From Clostridia bacterium (GTDB taxonomy: Bacteria > Bacillota > Clostridia > Oscillospirales > CAG-382), in the NCBI GenBank assembly GCA_017938055.1, contig JAGBCG010000044.1, forward strand, positions 1 to 6,962: a stretch of DNA of 6,962 nt, in the 5' to 3' direction. The notes below the pieces were generated by a model, which ran no database searches, was not told the DNA's origin, and worked only from the letters and a program-made list of their open reading frames with translations. How positions within the stretch are numbered: the first letter of the stretch is position 1; each line of letters starts with the position of its first letter. Shown here piece after piece: positions 1 through 4,474 of the stretch. The position numbers and the translations under genes are program-made.

Positions 1-1
1 A

Positions 2-1063
2 CTTACTAACCGCAGAACAGGTAAACCTGAAAAATTCTCACATATTTACGTTTTGAGAGGTAAAAAGCAGATAGAGGTTGACGAGTTAAGTTGTGGTGAT
101 ATCGGTATGACAGCAAAGCTTGCCGACACAAATACAAATGATACACTGGGTGGCACCTTTGACTATGAAGCAATCGTATATCCAAAGCCATATATGAAGA
201 AAGCTATTGTTCCCAAGGAAAAGGGCGATGAAGATAAGATAAGCCAGGGTATTGCAAGACTTCTTGAAGAAGACAGAACAATGGTTTATGAAAACGATCC
301 CGAAACAAAACAGCTTACAATTTCGGGACTTGGAGATATTCACCTTGACGTTACCGTTTCAAAACTCAAATCAAGATATGGTGCTTCTGTTGAGCTTAAG
401 GATGCAAAAATCGCCTATCGTGAAACTATAAAGAAGAGCGTTCAGGTTGAAGGTAAGCATAAGAAGCAGTCGGGCGGCTCAGGTCAGTACGGACACGTTA
501 AAATCACGTTCAGCCATGGCTTTGAGGAGGGACTTACCTTTACACAGAGTGTTGTAGGAGGAAGTGTTCCCAAGACATATTTCCCTGCTGTTGAAAAGGG
601 TCTTCTTGAAGCTATGCAGACAGGTGTTCTTGCAGGTTACCCTGTAGTAAATCTTGCGGCTGACCTGTTTGATGGTTCTTATCACGATGTTGACTCTAAT
701 GAAATCTCCTTTAAGCTTGCGGCTATCCTTGCATTTAAGGAAGGATTGCCTAAGGCATCACCTGTTCTTCTGGAACCTGTATATTCAATGCAAATTTCCG
801 TTCCTGAATCTCTTGTGGGGGATGTTATGGGCGACCTTAATAAGAGACGTGGAAGAGTTATGGGTATGAATCCTGTAGAAGACAGAAACGGCTATACAAT
901 GATTGATGCAGAAGTGCCGTTGGCAGAGCTGTCAAACTATGTAATTAACCTCAGAGCTATGACACAGGGCAGAGGAAGCTTTGATATGGAGCTTGCAAGA
1001 TATGAAGAAGTTCCCGGTCCTGCAGCTCAGAAGATTATTGATGACGCTAAGAAGAACGCTTAA
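2..1063 (+). CDS. fusA: Elongation factor G-like translational GTPase, C-terminal part (5' end outside window)
   Basis: The reading frame is open from base 2 with no start codon, so the N-terminal GTPase (G) domain lies outside the window; 353 residues are seen. In window numbering, residues 1-57 are the end of domain II, about 62-130 are domain III (SGLGDIHLDV at 108-117), about 131-255 are domain IV (QSGGSGQYGHV at 156-166, HDVDSNE at 228-234), and about 259-345 are domain V (EPVYSMQISVPE, then KRRGRVMGM near 281-289 and TQGRGSF at 321-327). EF-G proteins drive ribosomal translocation and, with RRF, recycling. GKHKKQSGG, in place of GKFARQSGG, and the neighbouring dap genes rather than rpsL/rpsG/tuf suggest the EF-G paralogue common in Clostridia, whose role is less certain. 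The ending QKIIDDAKKNA looks like a natural C-terminus. Family assignment is secure; canonical fusA versus paralogue is inference. Confidence 0.92.
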   Translation, partial: LTNRRTGKPEKFSHIYVLRGKKQIEVDELSCGDIGMTAKLADTNTNDTLGGTFDYEAIVYPKPYMKKAIVPKEKGDEDKISQGIARLLEEDRTMVYENDPETKQLTISGLGDIHLDVTVSKLKSRYGASVELKDAKIAYRETIKKSVQVEGKHKKQSGGSGQYGHVKITFSHGFEEGLTFTQSVVGGSVPKTYFPAVEKGLLEAMQTGVLAGYPVVNLAADLFDGSYHDVDSNEISFKLAAILAFKEGLPKASPVLLEPVYSMQISVPESLVGDVMGDLNKRRGRVMGMNPVEDRNGYTMIDAEVPLAELSNYVINLRAMTQGRGSFDMELARYEEVPGPAAQKIIDDAKKNA

Positions 1064-1107
1064 CTTACTTTCTCTTTACGGAAAACAGAAATCAAGCAAG
1101 GAAAAAA
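1064..1107 (+). repeat. Hairpin module copy A (degenerate)
   Basis: This 44-base stretch aligns with the inverted right-end module (2105-2150 read on the minus strand) at about 38 of 44 positions. The first 16 bases, CTTACTTTCTCTTTAC, are identical. Changes in the second arm (GGAAAACAGAAA instead of AAAAAGAGAAAG) weaken the hairpin that intact copies form. It sits directly before copy B, so the left end carries the module in tandem. Confidence 0.6.
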
Positions 1108-1153
1108 CCTACTTTCTCTTTACTGAAAAGAGAAAGTAGGCAAAGAGAAAAGA
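1108..1153 (+). repeat. Hairpin module copy B
   Basis: A perfect 14-bp stem is formed by CCTACTTTCTCTTT (1108-1121) and AAAGAGAAAGTAGG (1127-1140) around the loop ACTGA. It is followed by CAAAGAGAAAAGA, which is also present in the right-end copy. The module matches the reverse complement of 2105-2150 at 42 of 46 positions. There is no T-run after the stem on either strand, so it is not a textbook intrinsic terminator. It may still fold at the 3' end of the EF-G-like gene's transcript. Confidence 0.75.
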
Positions 1154-1255
1154 TTTTCGTAGGTGACTTTTATAATAAAAGCAGCCTTTGGTGCTCGTAA
1201 AAACGTCCGTGAGTCAAACAACGACTCACGGACTATTTCTTTGTTGAAAAGAGAA
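1153..1255 (+). repeat. Direct repeat, copy 1 (126-base period)
   Basis: It matches 1279-1381 at about 93 of 103 positions with a constant offset of 126 bases and no gaps. Bases 1196-1242 are identical to 1322-1368. The unit holds two hairpins. The small one is CTTTT-ATAAT-AAAAG near 1167. The large one has left arm GTCCGTGAGTC (1205-1215), loop AAACAAC and right arm GACTCACGGAC (1223-1233). The unit closes with GAAAAGAGAAAG, echoing the flanking hairpin modules. Confidence 0.85.
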
Positions 1256-1257
1256 AG

Positions 1258-1275
1258 TGTCGGGACCGCCCGACA
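1258..1275 (+). repeat. GC-rich hairpin between the direct repeats
   Basis: TGTCGGG (1258-1264) and CCCGACA (1269-1275) pair perfectly around the loop ACCG, giving a 7-bp stem with a four-base loop. It lies in the 23-base spacer between the two ~103-base direct repeats and has no counterpart after copy 2, where the sequence changes to GGATGCAATG. Its function is unknown. Confidence 0.7.
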
Positions 1276-1278
1276 GCG

Positions 1279-1381
1279 ATATTCGAAGGCAACTTTTGTA
1301 ATAAAAGAAGCTTTTGGTGCCCGTAAAAACGTCCGTGAGTCAAACAACGACTCACGGACTATTTCTTTTGTGAAAAGAGAA
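1279..1381 (+). repeat. Direct repeat, copy 2 (126-base period)
   Basis: This is the second copy of the unit at 1153-1255. Its large hairpin has arms 1331-1341 and 1349-1359, identical to copy 1, with the same AAACAAC loop. Differences cluster outside the hairpin, mainly in the first 45 bases. The central 47 bases are unchanged, which suggests recent duplication or constraint on the hairpin. Confidence 0.85.
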
Positions 1382-1569
1382 GGATGCAATGAAAAAAGTG
1401 CGTAAAAATGCACTAAGCGATGCAACCGCAATAGTTACACCGCTTACTTTTTTAATATCCTTAGCAACCCGACGCTTTTGCCGTAGGCTTGTTCTGATTG
1501 TTTACTCGAGGATGTTATCATGCCATGAATTATTTTATATTATACTACCATTAAATACATTAAAAACAC
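1382..1569. other. Gene-free stretch after the direct repeats
   Basis: No supported gene is seen here. There is a small hairpin, AGTGCGT / ATGCACT (1397-1403 and 1408-1414, one G-T pair) with an AAAA loop. After about 1520 the sequence becomes strongly A+T rich, just beyond the 3' end of the small minus-strand gene. TATAAT-like strings occur near 1540 on the minus strand, but none has a convincing -35 box at the right distance. Confidence 0.5.
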
Positions 1570-2064
1570 TCAATCTGTTTTAGTGGCATCACTAAATTGT
1601 AACATGACATACTCCAAATTATTGTATATTTCTTCGGAACGTGCCAGATTCGTATACTCATTCACAGATATATAAACATTATTCTTCTCAATGATAACCC
1701 TGTTTAAATATTTTGATTTTTTCACATCATAAACTCTCTTATGAATTTTTCCTTTACTTGTATAAATGCTGTCATCAAAAATATAAACATCTATACTCAT
1801 ATCCTCAGCAGGCAATTTGTTACTTTGGTGTAGAGAGTCAAACGAGACTCGCACACAAGTATTATCATCCATAATATTACTTTCAACATACTCAAATCTG
1901 TCATAATTCTCTGAGATAACATCAGTATTTATCAGCTCAAGAATATCATTGTCAACTTTAGGACCTCTAAAAGACAACTCTAAATAATCAACCACACTAT
2001 CTACAATAAAAATGAACAGCGAGAAGAAAACAACAAATTTCAAAAAATCAACAAAAGATTTCAT
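1570..2064 (-). CDS. Small hypothetical membrane-anchored protein in the repeat island
   Basis: This 164-residue protein belongs to no family I recognise. A hydrophobic segment at about residues 7-27 (FLKFVVFFSLFIFIVDSVV), with a single Lys before it, suggests an uncleaved signal anchor. The remaining ~135 residues are polar, rich in Asp, Asn, Tyr, Ser and Val, with alternating patterns typical of beta strands, and would lie outside the membrane. No catalytic motif, cysteine pair or lipobox is visible. The start is supported by GAGGTG (2070-2075) five bases before ATG. The gene is visibly richer in A+T than its neighbours and lies wholly inside the 19-base inverted repeats, which suggests it arrived with the island. 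Its last codons lie in an inverted repeat, TTTAGTG/CACTAAA (1579-1585, 1590-1596). It is probably a real gene, given the good ribosome site and a long frame in A+T-rich sequence, but its function is unknown. Confidence 0.7.
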   Translation of the reverse strand: MKSFVDFLKFVVFFSLFIFIVDSVVDYLELSFRGPKVDNDILELINTDVISENYDRFEYVESNIMDDNTCVRVSFDSLHQSNKLPAEDMSIDVYIFDDSIYTSKGKIHKRVYDVKKSKYLNRVIIEKNNVYISVNEYTNLARSEEIYNNLEYVMLQFSDATKTD

Positions 2065-2104
2065 TATATCACCTCAATCAATTATGTGTAGTCGCAAAGC
2101 GTTG

Positions 2105-2150
2105 TCTTTTCTCTTTGCTTGCTTTCTCTTTTTAGTAAAGAGAAAGTAAG
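2105..2150 (-). repeat. Hairpin module copy C (inverted, right end)
   Basis: Read on the minus strand, this copy matches module copy B at 42 of 46 positions, including the CAAAGAGAAAAGA tail. The arms are 2118-2131 and 2137-2150 around the loop TTAGT. In plus-strand RNA all 14 positions pair (one G-U). In minus-strand RNA one position is an A-C mismatch. The copy abuts the dapB stop codon, so a dapB transcript would run straight into it. Confidence 0.75.
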
Positions 2151-2906
2151 TTACATCATTTCCTTAAGCACACAGCTCATGTCGTACATTCCTGCACTCT
2201 TGCCTTTCATAAACGCTGCGGCTTTCAAAGCACCATCGGCAAAAACTTCACGAGATAGGGCAGAGTGTCGAAGTGTCACATTCTCGTTTCTTCCTGCAAA
2301 GATTACTTCGTGCTCGCCAACAATGCTTCCGCCTCTGACAGAATGTATGCCGATTTCCTTTTTGTCACGCTTCTGACGTCTTGATGTTCTGTCGTAAATG
2401 TACTCGGCATCTGTCTTTACACTCTTTATTCCGTCGGCAATCATGAGAGCCGTGCCACTTGGAGCGTCAAGCTTTTGGTTGTGGTGCTGCTCGATGACTT
2501 CAATGTCAAAGCCGTCTAAGATTTCAGCAGCTTTTTTTGATAGTTCAATTAGAAGATTTATACCAAGGCTCATGTTTCCGCTTCTGAAAAGAGGTGCTTT
2601 TTTGCTTGTTTCGGCTATAAGTGCAAGCTCGTCCTCGGTGTAGCCTGTGGTGCAGAATATAACGGGAGTTGAGGTTTTAACAGCGTACTCACAAAGACTT
2701 TTTGATGCACTGTGATGTGAAAAGTCAATTACTGCATCGGCTTTTGTGTCTATTTCGGTAATCGAAGAAGCGGTTGGAAACTCATGGGGAACACCCAAGG
2801 TTACATCGACACCTGCAACTATCGTATAAAGGTCGCTGTTTTTACAGTAGTCCTCAATGGCTTTGCCCATTCTTCCGTTGATTCCGCATACTATGATATT
2901 TACCAT
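2151..2906 (-). CDS. dapB: 4-hydroxy-tetrahydrodipicolinate reductase
   Basis: DapB reduces the product of DapA to tetrahydrodipicolinate with NAD(P)H, the second committed step toward meso-diaminopimelate (cell wall) and lysine, in the cytoplasm. The 251-residue protein has usual family length. The N-terminal Rossmann domain shows CGINGRMG (7-14) with Asp34 at the end of the second strand, and TTGYT (86-90). The catalytic and substrate loop EQHHNQKLDAPSGTA (139-153) carries the His-His pair (141-142), Lys145 and the DAPSGTA signature. RGGSIVGEHEV (191-201) is the conserved C-terminal segment. ATG is preceded by AAAGGATGA (2913-2921). It lies 70 bases downstream of dapA and is probably cotranscribed with it. 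Its stop codon forms the end of the repeat island. No canonical U-tract terminator follows. Confidence 0.97.
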   Translation of the reverse strand: MVNIIVCGINGRMGKAIEDYCKNSDLYTIVAGVDVTLGVPHEFPTASSITEIDTKADAVIDFSHHSASKSLCEYAVKTSTPVIFCTTGYTEDELALIAETSKKAPLFRSGNMSLGINLLIELSKKAAEILDGFDIEVIEQHHNQKLDAPSGTALMIADGIKSVKTDAEYIYDRTSRRQKRDKKEIGIHSVRGGSIVGEHEVIFAGRNENVTLRHSALSREVFADGALKAAAFMKGKSAGMYDMSCVLKEMM

Positions 2907-2938
2907 ATTAATTCATCCTTTGTTTTAAATATAAAATC

Positions 2939-2966
2939 AGCCGCCGACAATATGGTGACGACGGCT
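2939..2966 (-). other. Intercistronic hairpin between dapA and dapB
   Basis: On the transcribed (minus) strand AGCCGTCG pairs with CGGCGGCT over eight positions with one G-U, around a 12-base loop. The next bases are GATTTTATATTT, a weak U-rich tail. It lies between the dapA stop and the dapB ribosome site. It could be a partial terminator, a processing site or a stabiliser that sets the dapA:dapB ratio; these roles are inference. Confidence 0.5.
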
Positions 2967-2976
2967 TTTAGTGCTT

Positions 2977-3864
2977 TTAGAACTTAATACCTGCTTCTTT
3001 CATGATTTTAACCAGCTTTTCTCTGTTAGAGGGAGCTATTTCACAAAGTGGAAGACGAATTTCGTTTGTACAGAAGCCAAGCTCGTTCATGGCTGCTTTT
3101 GCAGGAATGGGATTTGTTTCACAGAAAAGTGCATTTATAAGGGGTAGATACTTAAGTTGCAGAGCTGCTGCCTCTTTAACCTTACCCTGCTGCATAAGAG
3201 AACACATCTGATGAGTTTCTTTCGGTATTACATTTGAAAGTACCGAAATTACGCCCACACCGCCAAGAGCCATTATGGGAACAATCTGGTCATCATTACC
3301 TGAAATTACATCAAGGTTATCACCGCAAAGATGAATTGTTTCTGCAACAGAGGAAATGTTTCCGTTTGCTTCCTTTGCCGCAACAATGTTTTCGTGATAT
3401 GAAAGCTCTTTGTATGTTTCGGGAAGAATGTTGAAACCAGTTCTTGACGGAACATTATAAACAATCATAGGCTTGTTAACCTTGTCAGCGATTGTTGTAA
3501 AATGCTTAACTACTCCACGCTGTGTAGTTTTGTTGTAGTAGGGAGTGACAAGTAAAAGACCATCTGCTCCCATTTCGCACGCATGAACCGAAAGGTCTAT
3601 TGCGTATCTTGTATCGTTACTGCCTGTTCCTGCAATTACAGGTACTCGGCCATTTGTCACGTTGATACAGCATTTAATAAGATCACGGTGCTCAGTGTCG
3701 TCAAGAGTTGCGGATTCACCTGTAGTTCCGCACACAACAAGTGCATCTATACTGTTTTTTATCTGGTCATCGACAAGCTTTTCAAAGGCGGCAAAGTCGA
3801 TTTTTCCGTCTTCCTTCATGGGCGTAATCAATGCAGTAATTGCACCCTTAAATGTGTTTTTCAT
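2977..3864 (-). CDS. dapA: 4-hydroxy-tetrahydrodipicolinate synthase
   Basis: DapA condenses pyruvate with aspartate semialdehyde, the first committed step of the diaminopimelate/lysine pathway, in the cytoplasm. The 295-residue TIM-barrel protein is close to the family's usual ~292. Visible motifs are CGTTGES (45-51), which holds the catalytic Thr pair; YNVPSRTG (136-143), with the catalytic Tyr136 and substrate-binding Arg141; VAAKEANGN (161-169), with Lys164 as the Schiff-base lysine; and ALGGVGVISV (199-208). The ATG at 3862-3864 is chosen because AAGGGAGA lies seven bases upstream and the product then begins MKNTFKGAITALITPM, as in homologues. The frame stays open back to 3960, but that would run through the riboswitch terminator. 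It is the first gene of a two-gene operon with dapB and is controlled by the upstream lysine riboswitch. Confidence 0.97.
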   Translation of the reverse strand: MKNTFKGAITALITPMKEDGKIDFAAFEKLVDDQIKNSIDALVVCGTTGESATLDDTEHRDLIKCCINVTNGRVPVIAGTGSNDTRYAIDLSVHACEMGADGLLLVTPYYNKTTQRGVVKHFTTIADKVNKPMIVYNVPSRTGFNILPETYKELSYHENIVAAKEANGNISSVAETIHLCGDNLDVISGNDDQIVPIMALGGVGVISVLSNVIPKETHQMCSLMQQGKVKEAAALQLKYLPLINALFCETNPIPAKAAMNELGFCTNEIRLPLCEIAPSNREKLVKIMKEAGIKF

Positions 3865-3871
3865 AAGAAAA

Positions 3872-3879
3872 TCTCCCTT
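3872..3879 (-). promoter_or_regulatory. Ribosome binding site that fixes the dapA start
   Basis: AAGGGAGA on the minus strand lies seven bases before the ATG at 3862-3864. It decides this start over the longer open frame that begins at 3960. Confidence 0.8.
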
Positions 3880-3913
3880 CGGAATGTTGGTTTTGCTTTT
3901 TGTGGTGTGCAAC

Positions 3914-3940
3914 AAAAAAACGCCGAACATACTATCGGCG
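3914..3940 (-). terminator. Lysine riboswitch expression-platform terminator
   Basis: On the minus strand CGCCGA pairs with TCGGCG around an eight-base loop, followed by seven T residues (3914-3920). It lies between the aptamer and dapA. Its ascending side CCGATAG (plus 3932-3938) is an exact complement of CTATCGG (plus 3980-3986), the 3' strand of aptamer helix P1. An antiterminator can therefore form when lysine is absent. Confidence 0.9.
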
Positions 3941-3978
3941 GTTAGAACCCTAAGAAACACACCAAAAAGGTGCTCTTA

Positions 3979-4173
3979 CCCGATAGCACAACACGTAACC
4001 GTAGCTCAACACGCACATAGCTTACGTGACAGTTGCAGAGCTGTTAACTCTGCCCCCAGCTCTCGGACAGCCAATCCGATGCTTCGGCGTTTTCCCCTTT
4101 TGCTTTTTTCACTGCAGGCTAAATCAGCTTTTTTACGAAAAAGGCTACTTTTGTCAAACGCACCTCTATCAAC
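3979..4173 (-). promoter_or_regulatory. Lysine riboswitch (L-box) aptamer
   Basis: Read on the minus strand, the leader contains the hallmark GATAGAGGTGCG (4159-4170), then AAGGGG (4094-4099), GCCGAAGC (4081-4088) and a closing CTATCGG (3980-3986) that pairs with GATAG to make P1. Internal helices can be traced: TCGGA/TCCGA (4063-4067, 4075-4079), GCAGAG/CTCTGC (4035-4040, 4048-4053) and CACGTAA/TTACGTG (3992-3998, 4022-4028). These order and spacing features match the L-box family known upstream of lysC and dapA in Firmicutes. High lysine should stabilise P1, allow the terminator at 3914-3940 to form and shut off dapAB. The exact helix ends are my estimate. Confidence 0.93.
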
Positions 4174-4203
4174 ATTATATTAAATTGCACAATCTCTTGA
4201 CAA
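4174..4203 (-). promoter_or_regulatory. Candidate proximal dapAB promoter
   Basis: On the minus strand a -35-like TTGTCA (4198-4203) and a consensus -10 TATAAT (4174-4179) are separated by 18 bases. The expected start near 4167 would fall inside GATAG of the aptamer's P1. Either transcription starts unusually close to the -10 box or the distal promoter is the one that gives the full aptamer. Confidence 0.55.
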
Positions 4204-4229
4204 AGTGCCCAAAGTAAAACGTGCACTTT
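4202..4229. repeat. Inverted repeat in the dapAB promoter region
   Basis: AAAGTGC (4202-4208) and GCACTTT (4223-4229) are exact reverse complements with 14 bases between them. It overlaps the end of the proximal -35 box and lies just downstream of the distal promoter. It could be an operator or an RNA hairpin in the distal transcript; no protein can be named. Confidence 0.4.
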
Positions 4230-4238
4230 CATATTTGT

Positions 4239-4267
4239 ATATTACCACGTTTATTTTTATTTGTCAA
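4239..4267 (-). promoter_or_regulatory. Candidate distal dapAB promoter
   Basis: On the minus strand a consensus -35 TTGACA (4262-4267) is followed after 17 bases by TAATAT (4239-4244), a 4-of-6 match to the -10 consensus. A start near 4232 would include the whole lysine aptamer, unlike the proximal candidate. Confidence 0.5.
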
Positions 4268-4348
4268 GTTTTTTTTATTAATTAGACTTATTGCACAGTT
4301 TTGAAACGAAAATATATGAATTTTTCATAAAAAATACTCCTTTATCTA

Positions 4349-4377
4349 TTGACAAAACTGACAAAAAAAGATAAAAT
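4349..4377 (+). promoter_or_regulatory. Promoter of the prmA-rsmE operon
   Basis: A consensus -35 TTGACA (4349-4354), a 17-base spacer and TAAAAT (4372-4377, one mismatch to consensus) form a sigma-A-type promoter. The predicted start near 4384 gives a ~90-base leader to prmA. It is divergent from the dapAB promoters. Confidence 0.75.
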
Positions 4378-4398
4378 AAAATAGAATAAATTCGTTAT

Positions 4399-4433
4399 GC
4401 GTCTATAAGTGTAAAAGTAAGGGACGCTTTTTT
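4399..4433 (+). terminator. Terminator-like hairpin in the prmA leader
   Basis: GCGTC (4399-4403) pairs with GACGC (4423-4427) around a 19-base loop, directly followed by six T residues. No plus-strand gene lies between the promoter and this site, so if it acts it would attenuate prmA transcription. AAAAG (4413-4417) with CTTTT (4427-4431) is an alternative weak pairing. The stem is short and the loop large, so termination may be inefficient. Confidence 0.4.
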
Positions 4434-4474
4434 GTGCAAAATGCTCGCTTTTGAATAGCTGAAAGGGTTACTTT

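Larger units (their letters stand above)
1061..2153. repeat. Repeat island bounded by 19-base perfect inverted repeats
   Basis: The left end TAACTTACTTTCTCTTTAC (1061-1079) and the right end GTAAAGAGAAAGTAAGTTA (2135-2153) are exact reverse complements. The outermost TAA/TTA are the stop codons of the EF-G-like gene and of dapB, so the island exactly fills the gap between two convergent genes. Inside are three copies of a hairpin module (1064-1107, 1108-1153, and 2105-2150 inverted), two ~103-base direct repeats, a small GC-rich hairpin and one small gene on the minus strand. There is no transposase or recombinase. It resembles a MITE-like or REP-like composite element with a cargo gene. The repeats are seen directly; mobility is inference. 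Confidence 0.6.

Noticed and set aside
1108..1140. Classical Rho-independent terminator after the EF-G-like gene
   Set aside because: The stem is perfect but A/T-rich and no T-run follows on either strand, so I list it as a repeat hairpin only.
1153..1381. CRISPR-like array
   Set aside because: Only two copies, units far longer than CRISPR repeats, a single short spacer and no cas genes.
1163..1405. Open plus-strand frame of 80 codons across the direct repeats
   Set aside because: Same cause: the repeat period keeps both strands open. Low-complexity basic translation with no recognisable features.
1120..1431. Open minus-strand frame of 103 codons with an internal repeated peptide (KEIVRESLFDSRTFLRAPK twice)
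   Set aside because: The peptide repeat follows from the 126-base DNA repeat, whose period is a multiple of three. The frame is made of inverted repeats and hairpins, has no good ribosome site, and the opposite strand is open too. It is likely to be miscalled as a gene.
1520..1560. TATAAT-like promoter on the minus strand downstream of the small gene
   Set aside because: The region is very A+T rich, the -35 match is missing at 16-19 bases, and no gene lies downstream on that strand within the island.
3865..3960. Longer N-terminus for dapA starting at 3960
   Set aside because: It would translate through the riboswitch terminator and its U-tract, and adds 32 residues absent from the family; a good ribosome site marks the start at 3864.
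3662..4183. Plus-strand open frame opposite dapA and the riboswitch
   Set aside because: It is antisense to dapA and to a structured RNA leader; composition and lack of a ribosome site indicate a chance frame.
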